From positions 124,001-188,000 of the forward strand of contig CP141893.1 of assembly GCA_036871055.1 (NCBI GenBank): a stretch of DNA of 64,000 nucleotides, written 5' to 3'. The position numbers were made by a program, and so were the translations under genes. Shown here in pieces: positions 17,086 through 25,495 of the stretch (position 1 is its first letter; every line of letters begins with the position of its first letter). Under the pieces are notes generated by a model. It ran no database searches, was not told where the DNA came from, and saw nothing but the letters and a program-made list of their open reading frames with translations. Origin of the DNA: Bisbaumannia sp015645095 (GTDB lineage: Bacteria > Pseudomonadota > Gammaproteobacteria > Pseudomonadales > Halomonadaceae).

Positions 17086-18584
17086 TTAATGACTCCCCTG
17101 GCTCGAGTCTTCGCAGATCTCGCAACTGGCGGGCTCCCGGAGCAGGGCCTTCAGCTGTGCGGGGCGATTGATCGGGGCAATCGCTTGGTGGCTCTCCGCC
17201 GTGGCCTGCCGCGGCAGTTGCGGGGCCTCGGCGGCCTGGCCGCTGCCCGAGCCGGGGCTGCCGCCGGAGTTGATCTTGACGCTGGCGCCGCTGATGGTGA
17301 CCCCAGAGGGGTCGAGCTTGACGAAGCTGCCGCCGGCCTGGAGGGTGATCTCGGCGCCGGCCTCGATCACCACCTTCATGCCGGCCTTGTGGTGGACCTC
17401 CTGGCCGGCCTCCACCAGTTGGGCGCGGCCGTAGCGCTCGTGGCGGCTGGCGCCGACGATCAGGTGGTCGTCGCCGTCCACCTGGGCGTGGCGGTTGCCG
17501 TGCACGGTGAGGTGGTCGTCGCTGTCGATTTCACTGATGCGGTCGTGGTGCACCTTGAGGTGGCTGTCGTTGCCGACCTCCTCGGTGCGGTCGTTATTGG
17601 TGAGTAATTCCAGGTCCTTCTGGGCGTGCAGCCAGATCTGCTCCTGGTCGGCCTGGTCCTCGAAGCGCAGCTCGTTGAAGCCCTCGCCCTGGTGGCTCTG
17701 GGTGCGCAGCACGGTGCGGGTCTTGTGCTCGGGCAGCGCGTAGGGCGGGGTGTTGACCGCGTGGTAAGTGCGTCCGGTGATCAGCGGCTGGTCCGGGTCG
17801 CCCTCCAGGAAGGAGACGATCACCTCGTGGCCGATGCGCGGGATGGCCAGGCTGCCATAGCCACCGCCGGCCCAGCCCTGGCTGACCCGCAGCCAGGCGC
17901 TCGCCGTCTCGTTGGGCTCCGCATAGCGGTCCCAGGGGAACTGCACCTTGACCCGGCCGTGTTCGTCGCAGTGGATCTCCTCGCCCTCGGGGCCCACCAC
18001 GAAGGCCACCTGGGGGCCGTCGACCCGGGGCCGGACGGGCGGTTCGGGGCGCCAGGCCCGGTCGGCGGGGGCCAGCACCAGGGTATTGGCGAGGGTGGTC
18101 AGGCCATCGGCCTGGGTGGCCTCCTCCTCCAGGGCCTGGGGCTGGGTGCCGGTGTGAACCGCCGCCAGCACCTGCCAGTCGCGGTTCGTCTCGTCGAGGT
18201 CGTGGCCCTCGAGGGTGAAGCGGGTGCCGGGGGCCAGCTCCGGCAGGTCGCTCTCGGCCTCGGCGGCGCAGCGCCTCGAGGCGGATGCGGGTAAAGGCCG
18301 CGCCGGAGGCGTCGGCCTTGTAGCGGCCCGGGTAGTCGTAGTGCTCGTAGTCGTCGCGTTGGGCGTGGGTCTCGAGGTCGGCGGCGGCGTGCTCGTGAAG
18401 CTGGGCATAGGCCGGCTGCTTGAAGCTGTAGTCCTTGAGCACGGCGCTGGCCGGGGCCACCCGCGAGACCTGCTTGAGCTTGCGCAGGTGGCGCTGTGGC
18501 GGGGTGCCGCCGGCGCGGCCATGGTAGGTCCGCGGCCCCAGGGCGCCCAGCACCTGGGGATCGTCGGCGAACACCAGGCGGTGG
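17086..18584 (-). pseudogene. vgrG: vgrG1: N-terminally truncated, frameshifted VgrG
   Basis: Aligned to vgrG2 (36891-38927), this copy begins at the equivalent of residue 181 (HRLVFADD); the first 180 residues are missing and are replaced at 18580-18584 by duplicated dxs sequence. A 14-bp deletion near 18268 (after FTRIRLEALR) also shifts the frame. Downstream of it the gp5-like spike (HGRVKVQFPWDRY, GYGSLAIPRIGHEV) and OB/beta-helix repeats are intact and nearly identical to vgrG2. The last 40 residues differ and end in a CEIC motif. A 478-aa frame from 18522 exists, but its first 90 residues are out of frame and meaningless. Confidence 0.88.
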
Positions 18585-18883
18585 CCGAACGCCTCGACGC
18601 CAGTCACCTCAATATGCGCTCGGTGAAGCCGCTGGACCGGGACGCCGTGCTGGCCGCCGTCGCCGACCACGACCTGCTGGTGACCCTGGAGGAGAACGTG
18701 GTGGCCGGTGGCGCCGGCAGCGCCGTGGCCGAGCTGCTGGCCGCCGAGGGCATCCCGGCCCCACTGCTGCAACTGGGCCTGCCCGATGCCTTCGTCGAGC
18801 ACGGCAAGCCCGCGGAACTGCTCGCCGACTGCGGCCTCGACGCCGCCGGCATCGAAGCGGCCATTCGCGCCCGGTTGGGCTGA
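18580..18883 (+). pseudogene. dxs: Duplicated dxs 3' end (about 100 codons)
   Basis: Encodes the last 100 residues of DXS (VAERLDASHLNMRSVKPLDR onward), with roughly 3-5% nucleotide differences from the real gene and the same stop and hairpin. It is fused at GGTGG (18580-18584) to vgrG on the opposite strand, so it has no promoter, start or catalytic domain. An open frame from 18215 runs through it only because the antisense of vgrG happens to be open. Confidence 0.9.
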
Positions 18884-18897
18884 TCGCTGGGGCCACC

Positions 18898-18940
18898 AAC
18901 GACAAGGGGCCTCCCGCTAAGTGGGAGGCCCCTCGTCGTT
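18898..18940. terminator. Hairpin after duplicated dxs end
   Basis: Copy of the hairpin at 8193-8233, with 18-bp arms and one mismatch and a GCTAAGT loop. It sits between the dxs fragment and the stop of the decayed gene A copy; presumably it still ends minus-strand transcription. Confidence 0.55.
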
Positions 18941-18948
18941 AGAGCGAA

Positions 18949-19324
18949 CTAGGCTTGATCCAGGCGAACCGACAGATCGGAGCGGTTATCGAACAGCAGC
19001 TTCAGCAGCGAGAAGATCACCAGCCCGACGGGTAGATAGAGCATAAAGCCGAGCCCGCCAAAAAAGAGGGCGACGATCAGCCCACCGATACCGTAGGGCA
19101 GCATAAAGGCAAACATCGCCTTCCCGAAGCGTCCCTTCCTCTTCATGAAATCCGCCAGCTGTTCCTCCTCTTCTGCCTGGATCCGCAACTCGCTACCACA
19201 GCCGGGACAAGCGGCCGTCCTGGATGCCAGTGACCCACTCCGAGTCCTCGCAAAAATGGGAGGCGCAGGCGGGGCACTCGAAATCCAGGTCCTGGAATAC
19301 GGCCTTCTCTGCTTCCTTGCTCAC
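18949..19324 (-). pseudogene. Gene A, copy 2: frameshifted
   Basis: Relative to copy 1 (8243-8626), the stretch GAGGCCGG between the two zinc-ribbon halves is deleted near 19230, an 8-bp loss that destroys the frame. The C-terminal 79 residues (MRIQAEEEEQLADFMKRKGR onward, two membrane helices) remain open but have lost the CPAC half of the ribbon. Confidence 0.8.
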
Positions 19325-19371
19325 TGTTTCATTCTCCTGTGTGGGGTAGGGGGACGATGCCGTAGCGGGCA

Positions 19372-19947
19372 CTAGCCATGGGACGCTTTTGCCTCTTTAC
19401 TATCCTGGTTAAGCAGCCGATGCAGCTTGGCGCGACCGAAGGTTTTGATCATCGGCAGTACCAGGAGGCTCGAAGGCGAGGTGGGCAAGGCACCGATGGC
19501 GAGGAGTACCATGGACGGAATGGACCACTTCTCTTGGCCAGGCTTATAAGCATATGACATCAATGCCAGGCCCGAGAGGGTGAAGGCCACGCAGGCAAGG
19601 AGGTAGGGGTAAAGGAATTCGATATTATTGCTGGAGGTGTAGAAGAGCCCAACGCCTGCGATCAATGCGACGTAGATCATGGTACAGATAATCCCCAGGT
19701 CAGAACTGACCTCCTGTTGATCGACGCCTCGTTCCTTCAGAAAATCGAGCAAGGGGGCCTGAAGTTCTCCGGCGTGCTTCAGGTTTACGAGGCTCTCTTT
19801 CTGGTTCATTATGAAGAGGGGTTTGTTGCTTTCGTTCCTGATCTCTCCAATGCCTGCCTTGCTGGGGGCCGTGACGACTCTTCCGCTCTTTGTTCTGAGC
19901 ACAAGGCTTATGCTCGCATCATGATGCTGAAGGTCCTGGTACAGGGC
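19372..19947 (-). pseudogene. Gene B, copy 2: 3' part, split by the IS3 element
   Basis: Carries the full C-terminal part that copy 1 has lost (NNIEFLYPYLLACVAFTLSG and onward). Its first 16 codons lie on the other side of the insertion at 28617-28667. IS end sequence supplies an artificial ATG (MTTTALYQ), so a near-complete product without its own start context is conceivable. The target duplication GGC is at 19945-19947 and 28617-28619. Without the IS this would be the intact form of gene B. Confidence 0.8.
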
Positions 19948-19955
19948 TGTAGTGG

Positions 19956-20590
19956 TCAAGCGTTTTTGGCCGCTGAGTTTTGAGCATTCCAGTAGTTCTT
20001 TTCTGCCATGTTCGGCGGCAGTCCATCGTTATGCTTGTGCGACCTGAGACTGCTGTAGTAACCGATCATATAATCAGTGACAGATTGCTTCGCCGCAGCA
20101 ACATCGGGATAGCCGATCTCTGGCATCCATTCCGATTTCAGGCTCCTGAAGAAGCGCTCTGTCGGAGCGTTGTCCCAGCAATTCCCACGTCGACTTAGGC
20201 TCTGGGTCATCTGGTAGCGCCAGAGCATCTGACGGAAGGCTAAGCTGGTGTACTGGCAACCCTGGTCCGAATGAAATAGGATGCCTGGTGGCTCTCCACG
20301 CGACTCGTAGGCCATGGTTAACGCCTTCTTTACCAGATCCGTATTCGGAGACAAGGACAACGCCCAGCCCACGGGCTTACGCGCATACAAGTCGATAACC
20401 ACCGCCAGGTAAGCCCAGCGAGCCCCTGTCCAAATATAGGTGATATCGCCGCTCCATACCTGATTTGGCTCCTTTACATCGAACTTGCGATCGAGAAGAT
20501 TCGGGATATCCAAGTGCGGCTGATCAGCCTTCTTGTAGGCATGGCTTGGCGGCTGTGTGCTCACCAGCCCCAGCTGCTTCATCCGTCTGC
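19956..20590 (-). pseudogene. IS3-family transposase orfB, 3' part
   Basis: Holds most of the catalytic rve domain: WSGDITYIWTG (first Asp), FHSDQGCQYTS (second Asp) and NAPTERFFRSLKSE (Glu), ending with the stop at 19956 inside the IS. The 5' part is at 27994-28280. Joining 28004 to 20590 through one copy of the 10-bp target ATCCGTCTGC restores a continuous frame (RYRASRRMKQLGLVS), so the gene was intact before the composite transposon landed. Confidence 0.88.
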
Positions 20591-20612
20591 CAGGGAAAAC
20601 GCATGAAAAACC

Positions 20613-20636
20613 GCGCTACGACGGGCGTCGTAGCGC
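20613..20636. promoter_or_regulatory. Perfect hairpin near the left end of ISAs1
   Basis: GCGCTACGAC / GTCGTAGCGC with a GGGC loop, then TTTACC, between the IS end and the transposase start. It may stop inbound transcription and keep transposase low. It is repeated in the right copy at about 26774-26797. Confidence 0.5.
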
Positions 20637-20679
20637 TTTACCAGTAGGATCTAATGTGGTCATCTAACGCCTTTTTCTC

Positions 20680-21810
20680 ATGGATGACCCGATGCTGACA
20701 CCGTCCCTTATGCACCATTTATCGATCGTTCCCGACTTCCGCCAGGCTTGGAAAGTGCAGCATCAGCTGTCGGATATCCTGTTCCTGACGGTCTGTGCGG
20801 TGATCTGTGGTGCAGAGGGTTGGGACGAGATCGAGGACTTTGGCCATGCGAAGATCGACTTTCTCCGCCAGTACGGTGATTTTGAGGCTGGCGTGCCCAG
20901 CCATGACACCTTGGCCAGGGTCATGGCCCTGGTGAACGCTGAGCAACTGCAAAGCGCGTTTGCCGAATGGATGAAGGCCTGCCATGACGTGACGGAAGGC
21001 GCGGTAGTGGCCATTGATGGCAAGACGCTACGTGGGTCGTACTGCCGAGGGAAAGGCAAAGGTGCGATCCACATGGTCAGTGCCTTTAGCGCGGCGAATG
21101 GTGTGGTGCTGGGTCAGGTCAAGACGGCGGAGAAATCCAACGAGATTACGGCGATCCCCGAGCTGCTCAAGCTTCTTAACCTGCAAGGCTGCTTGGTGAC
21201 TATCGATGCCATGGGGTGCCAGAAGAAGATTGCCACAGAGGTGCTGCAAAAGGGGGCTGATTATCTGCTGTCAGTGAAGGACAATCAGCCGGCCTTGGCT
21301 GATGCCTTCGAGGCCGCGTTTCCCATGGCCAAGGTTGCCAGCTTCACGGGCGACTCCTATGTCACGGATGAGAAGAACCGGGGGCGGCAAGAGACCCGCT
21401 ACCATATCGTCAGTGAAATCACCGATGAATTTCAGGAGCTTAGCTATGAGTGGCCTGGGATGAAAACGGTGGGTGTGGTGATGAGCTTTCGCCAGGAAGG
21501 TGACGGTGCACCGGAGACACCAATGATCCGTTACTACATCAGCTCAGCCGAGCTGAGCGCCCATCAGCTTGCCGAGGCGGCTCGCCAGCATTGGTTTGTC
21601 GAGAATAAACTCCACTGGTCCCTGGATGTGGCGCTGCGCGAAGATGCCTGCAAAATCCATCGTGGTCAGGCCGCTGAAAATCTCGCCAGGGTGCGTCATA
21701 TCGCCTTGAATTACCTCAAGGGAGAGAAGCGTTTCAAAGGCGGAATCCGGCGGAAGCAGAAGAAAGCCGCGCTGGATGAGACCTATCTGGCCGACATTCT
21801 CGCGGTGTGA
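20680..21810 (+). CDS. ISAs1-family transposase, left copy
   Basis: 376 aa. ISAs1-family DDE transposase: VPDFRQAWKVQHQLSDILFL at the N-terminus, the IDGKTLRGSY strand with its Asp, DAMGCQKKIA with the second, LLSVKDNQPAL, and the C-terminal WFVENKLHWSLDVALREDA with the Glu. Complete, with no frameshift. It differs from the right copy at one visible residue (Ile versus Leu in GHAK-I/L-DFLRQ). It may drive transposition of either single IS or of the whole composite. Confidence 0.93.
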   Translation: MDDPMLTPSLMHHLSIVPDFRQAWKVQHQLSDILFLTVCAVICGAEGWDEIEDFGHAKIDFLRQYGDFEAGVPSHDTLARVMALVNAEQLQSAFAEWMKACHDVTEGAVVAIDGKTLRGSYCRGKGKGAIHMVSAFSAANGVVLGQVKTAEKSNEITAIPELLKLLNLQGCLVTIDAMGCQKKIATEVLQKGADYLLSVKDNQPALADAFEAAFPMAKVASFTGDSYVTDEKNRGRQETRYHIVSEITDEFQELSYEWPGMKTVGVVMSFRQEGDGAPETPMIRYYISSAELSAHQLAEAARQHWFVENKLHWSLDVALREDACKIHRGQAAENLARVRHIALNYLKGEKRFKGGIRRKQKKAALDETYLADILAV

Positions 21811-21855
21811 CAGCTTTCATGCGTTTTCCCTGTTCGACACGGTCAGCGCCGCGGA

Positions 21856-21924
21856 AGGTGGCACTCATCTTTACCCGCCAGGGAAGGCATTGACTTGCCC
21901 GCCCCGGCGGTAGAGTAGCTAACC
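21856..21924 (+). repeat. Immunity-spacer repeat, degenerate copy 2
   Basis: Contains CCGCCAGGGAAGGC and CCCCGGCGGTAG, but the middle and end have diverged from the other copies. It lies between the left ISAs1 and the toxin fragment, so the cargo's left joint was formed at or near a spacer repeat. Confidence 0.55.
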
Positions 21925-21975
21925 GCCTACATCTACGGGCTAAAAAGGTCGGGGATCACAGGTCGCGATTTATTA

Positions 21976-22716
21976 ATGCGTCGTATCACCCTCAATGTGG
22001 CAGGTAGATATCTAGGCCAGGTGCTGGCCAGATTCAATTTTCTGAGCCTCGTATTCTCCCTGCTCCAGCTGGGCGGCACCTGGGTCTACAATCGCTACAA
22101 CCTCGATCGGCACGACCGCTGGCTAGAAACTACTCCTTGGGGCAGTGCCAACCGGGATGCCTCGCTCGAAGAGTATACTGAAGAATTGACTTCCATTAAC
22201 CAAGCAGTACATGTCACCTTAGCTCGGCGTGACGACCACTACCTTATCGGCATCGTTCTACCTAGCCTGGCCAAGGAGGCCTTTCAGACTCCATTGGGTG
22301 GGCGGCCATCGTTAAGGCTATCCTTCCAGGCCTGGCAGATACGCCCCGAGCCACGAAACCGCCGTGCTGGCCCCGGTCCGGCTCAGCCCGGCGAGCTATG
22401 GGTGCCAATCAGTGAGGACTTTGGCGCCTCCCTGCGTCTGTTAACTTCCTCCAGTGCAACGGGGGTCGCGATTCGCGGGCTTATGCCTACACGACGCTTT
22501 ATACCGGAGCACTATGCGGTTGCCGTTCGGATGGAGCGCCTGGACGAAGAGGGTGAATATCAAGCCAATGTCCATGACATTCAGGTGGTCTACCTGAACC
22601 CCGCCCTAGGGACGGGGTCAGGAGCTCACTATCAGCCAACCGATAGCGTTACGGCTCCCATCGAGCCAAACGCCTGGTACGCTATCGACCCGCGCACCAT
22701 GGTAATGAATCCGTAG
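21976..22716 (+). pseudogene. Orphan C-terminal fragment of a VasX-like toxin
   Basis: 246 codons that align with residues about 917-1160 of toxin 2: RFNFLSLVFSLLQLGGTWVYNRYN here against RFNLAGALFSVLELGGSWLYNRYN there, then LETTPWG/LLTTPWS, an LPSL/LPSI strand and the beta-rich tail. It lacks the VasX_N region, the helical middle and all but one of the membrane helices, so it cannot be delivered by itself. The frame is intact and ends directly before the first DUF6708-like gene. Reads as the residue of a toxin whose front was replaced or left behind; whether it is expressed is unknown. Confidence 0.8.
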
Positions 22717-22728
22717 ATGGGAGCTTCA

Positions 22729-23844
22729 ATGGCCAAAAAGAGCAAGGGCCTTCCTGGACCCGACCCCACCCAGCCCCAACGTGCCGGCGATGTGGAAACT
22801 TTGCCCGGGGGCCGTATCGCCTTTCTGTCTCCTCTACCTCTCCCCACGGGGGAGCCAGCGCTAAACGAAGGGGCGGTCAGCGAGCTCAACGACCACTGGT
22901 TGGACTATGGCGCTGGATGGCCTGGTGTATTCGGCAACCAGTTCGTGATCATCACATCATTTGGATCTTTTCTTTTGATGGCAGTTGTAGCACCTTTCTT
23001 ACTATCGCCATTTATGACAGAAAGACTATTCAACTCTCTCTCTGATGGCTTTATAAGAAATGGCCTATATATGGCATCTATTGCACTAATCGCTGGGCTC
23101 TGGGGTGTCGTCTCCGTCCACTCAAAACGAAAAAAGGTAATCCCAACACGCTTCCATCGCCAACGTCGTGAAGTCTGCTTTGTGCCTGAGAAAAAGAATG
23201 GCGAGGGCTACGAAGCTCCTGTTTTTGTCCCTTGGGAGTCGTTGCGCGCGTGGGCCTTCGAGACGCGTGGCATCACACAGTATGGTGTGCAGCAGCAGTA
23301 TGGTATGGGCATCGGCTATGTGCTGCCCGACACCAAGCAATGGGTAAAAACGGAGTTTATGACGCCTGGCCTGCCTCTGGCTCTGGCCGAATGGGAGGCA
23401 TTGCGCGGGTATATGGAGTACGAGATTAACACTCTAGACGAGATCCAGAACCCGCTGTCCATTCGTGAAGAGGGCGACCCCCCTTGGGAGGGGGCTCATA
23501 CCATCCGTAACGCCCACCGCCGGCTTCATCAGCGCCGCCGCAACGGTGAGGTGGGTTGGTTCTACACCCTGGGCTGGTACCTTTACCACCTGCTCACCTT
23601 CTGGACCCTGCCGGGTTATATGGCTGAGTTGGAAACCTGGCTGCTCAGGCGCTCCGGCACCAAGTCACTGCCTCCCGAGATGGTGGAATGGTCCAAGCCC
23701 CTCCCCAAGGAGCAGTGGGCACAGCCCAGCGAGGAACTGGTTCGCCTTTCCGCCGAGGTACGGCGCATTCGTGAGCGCGACCCGCAGCGTCCTATCGAGG
23801 AGATCTTCACCGAGGCCTATCGCCGCCAGGGCATCGAGGCCTGA
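22729..23844 (+). CDS. DUF6708-like membrane protein a (transposon cargo)
   Basis: 371 aa. Cytoplasmic N-terminus (Pro-rich, PGGRIAFLSPLPLPTG), two to three hydrophobic helices (about 72-92 and 108-125, AT-rich DNA), then TRFHRQRREVCFV, VFVPWESLRAWAF, YGVQQQYGMGIGY and the family C-terminus WSKPLPKEQWAQPSEELVRL ending in YRRQGIEA. ATG 22729 was chosen over 22717 because GGGAG precedes it. First of three tandem paralogues directly behind the toxin fragment; probable immunity protein for that toxin, by position. More distant from b and c than they are from each other. Confidence 0.7.
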   Translation: MAKKSKGLPGPDPTQPQRAGDVETLPGGRIAFLSPLPLPTGEPALNEGAVSELNDHWLDYGAGWPGVFGNQFVIITSFGSFLLMAVVAPFLLSPFMTERLFNSLSDGFIRNGLYMASIALIAGLWGVVSVHSKRKKVIPTRFHRQRREVCFVPEKKNGEGYEAPVFVPWESLRAWAFETRGITQYGVQQQYGMGIGYVLPDTKQWVKTEFMTPGLPLALAEWEALRGYMEYEINTLDEIQNPLSIREEGDPPWEGAHTIRNAHRRLHQRRRNGEVGWFYTLGWYLYHLLTFWTLPGYMAELETWLLRRSGTKSLPPEMVEWSKPLPKEQWAQPSEELVRLSAEVRRIRERDPQRPIEEIFTEAYRRQGIEA

Positions 23845-23890
23845 TCGACCGACTACTGCCGGCGCCGCCGGAAGAAGTTATCCACACCCG

Positions 23891-23967
23891 GTGCCACACG
23901 GAACGTGGCGCCCATTCTCCCCCGCCAGGGAAGGCGCCCGACCGTCTTCCCCGGCGGTAGCGTGGCC
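23891..23967 (+). repeat. Immunity-spacer repeat, copy 3
   Basis: Full copy: GTGCCACACGGAACGTGGCG hairpin, CCAGGGAAGGCGCCCGACCG, then CCCCGGCGGTAGCGTGGCC. It is part of a longer, nearly identical intergenic segment 23845-24113 that recurs at 25227-25495, including the next gene's ribosome site. Confidence 0.8.
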
Positions 23968-24113
23968 AACCGCCTGCCCCGCATCGTCACTCACCACCAC
24001 GATCGGGAGGTGATGACTTTTGACTCCCGGCACCTCGCTGACCGGCGCTCCCGGAGACTAGCGAGCGCAGCTCGTTGATCGGCAGGCGACAAGAAACGAA
24101 AAGGAACGCGACT

Positions 24114-25226
24114 ATGAGTAACAAGGCGCCGGATCTGCCGCAGCCCGAGCTATCTCAGCCTCATCATGCGGGCGATACCCAGGCGATTCCCGGGGGGCGT
24201 ATTACCTATCTGGCGCCATTACCCTTGTCGACGGGCCACCCCCCGCTGGATAACAGCAAGGCCGTCAGCGAGTGTAATGATACCTGGCTGGATTTCGGGG
24301 GGGGATGGCCAAGCGTATCTGTATGGCAGACTATTACAGGGGGAGTCTGTGGAATAGCATTGCTATGTATCCTAGTTCTCCCAGCCCTTATTTTTCTTCT
24401 CATGCCTGGCATATCACCTGGGAATTTCATTTTTTTATATAAAATTTTTTTCTGGACAGGAATAATCGGCGGCCTTGCGATATTATCCATCTCATATCTC
24501 GGTTATTACGCTGGAATGAAGCGCCTGAAAAACAGCATCCCTATCCGCTTTAATCGTCAGCGGCGGGAGGTCTGCTTTACCCTGACCGATACGCAGGAAA
24601 CCGTCTTCGTGCCCTGGGAGTCCCTGATGGCCTGGGTGGTGGAAGCCCGCGGGGCGACCCAGTATGGCGTACAACAGCAGTATGGCATGGGCGTCGGCTA
24701 CGCCCACCCGGAGACGGACCAGTGGCTGAAGCTCGAGTACATGACGGCGGGCCTGCCCCTGGCGGTCAGTAACTGGGAAGCGATCCGCGCCTATATGGAC
24801 TACGAGATCCACTCGCTGCACGAGATCCAGGATCCCCACCTGCCGCGCGGCAAGGACGATCCACCCTGGGAGGGCGTGCATACCCTGCGCAATGCACGGC
24901 GCCGGATGCGTGAGCGCCGCACCAAGGGGGAGGTCGGACCCATTTTTACCTTCTTCTGGTATGCCTACCATGTGATCGAGCTATGGAACCTCCCCGGCTA
25001 CCTGACGGAGTGGGAAGCCAAACGCCTGAGGAAATCGCGCCCCAAGTTGCGTCCGCCGGAGGTGGAAGCATGGTCCCAACCCCTCCCCAAGGAGCAGTGG
25101 GCCCAGCCCAGCGAGGAGCTGGTACGGCTCTCCGCCGAGGTACGGCGGATTCGTGAGCGCGACCCGCAGCGTCCCGTCGAGGAGATCTTCGCCGAGGCCT
25201 ATCGCCGCCAGGGTATCGAGGCCTGA
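24114..25226 (+). CDS. DUF6708-like membrane protein b (transposon cargo)
   Basis: 370 aa. Plan as in a: PGGRITYLAPLPLSTG, hydrophobic helices at about 74-98 and 105-135, IPIRFNRQRREVCF, VFVPWESLMAWVV, YGVQQQYGMGVGY, and C-terminal WSQPLPKEQWAQPSEELVRL. ATG 24114 follows AAAAGGAACGCGACT; a longer frame from 24075 is only the spacer. Compared with protein c the sequence is nearly identical except for residues about 79-126, the first membrane hairpin (bases 24347-24489), which is unrelated and AT-rich. The rest is probably cytoplasmic. Likely immunity paralogue. Confidence 0.72.
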   Translation: MSNKAPDLPQPELSQPHHAGDTQAIPGGRITYLAPLPLSTGHPPLDNSKAVSECNDTWLDFGGGWPSVSVWQTITGGVCGIALLCILVLPALIFLLMPGISPGNFIFLYKIFFWTGIIGGLAILSISYLGYYAGMKRLKNSIPIRFNRQRREVCFTLTDTQETVFVPWESLMAWVVEARGATQYGVQQQYGMGVGYAHPETDQWLKLEYMTAGLPLAVSNWEAIRAYMDYEIHSLHEIQDPHLPRGKDDPPWEGVHTLRNARRRMRERRTKGEVGPIFTFFWYAYHVIELWNLPGYLTEWEAKRLRKSRPKLRPPEVEAWSQPLPKEQWAQPSEELVRLSAEVRRIRERDPQRPVEEIFAEAYRRQGIEA

Positions 25227-25272
25227 TCGACCGACTACTGCCGGCGCCGCCGGATTGAGTGTTCCACATCCG

Positions 25273-25349
25273 GTGCCACACGGAACGTGGCACCCATTCT
25301 CACCCGCCAGGGAAGGCGCCCGACCGTCTTCCCCGGCGGTAGCGTGGCC
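25273..25349 (+). repeat. Immunity-spacer repeat, copy 4
   Basis: Full copy between proteins b and c, almost identical to copy 3. Such long, near-perfect spacers flanking each gene provide substrate for unequal recombination of the array. Confidence 0.8.
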
Positions 25350-25495
25350 AACCGCCTGCCCCGCATCGTCACTCACCACCGCGATCGGGAGGTGATGACT
25401 TTTGACTCCCGGCACCTCGCTGACCGGCGCTCCCGGAGACTAGCGAGCGCAGCTCATTGATCGGCAGGCAACAAGAGACGAAAAGGAACGCGACT

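Larger units (their letters stand above)
18580..19947. repeat. Duplicated block R1, copy 2
   Basis: Second copy of 7874-9248: dxs 3' end, terminator hairpin, gene A (8-bp deletion) and most of gene B, ending at the IS3-family insertion. The rest of the duplication resumes at 28617. Confidence 0.85.
20591..21832 (+). mobile_element. ISAs1-family insertion sequence, left copy
   Basis: 1242 bp with terminal inverted repeats CAGGGAAAACGCATGAAA and TTTCATGCGTTTTCCCTG. It holds one transposase gene. The right copy (26752-27993) has the same length and differs at very few bases, so one was recently copied from the other. Confidence 0.92.

Noticed and set aside
17086..18522. A 478-aa VgrG as an intact short form
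   Set aside because: Its first 90 residues are Ser/Thr/Pro/Arg noise from the wrong frame; comparison with vgrG2 shows a 14-bp deletion near 18268 and loss of the N-terminal half.
18215..18883. A 222-aa plus-strand gene ending in DXS sequence
   Set aside because: The first half is antisense of vgrG1; only the last 100 codons are DXS and lack catalytic parts.
23845..25495. Spacer repeats as a CRISPR or attC array
   Set aside because: The units are separated by complete genes of about 1.1 kb and have no integron integrase or attC-like R/L boxes that I can see; the array is better explained by gene duplication with its spacer.
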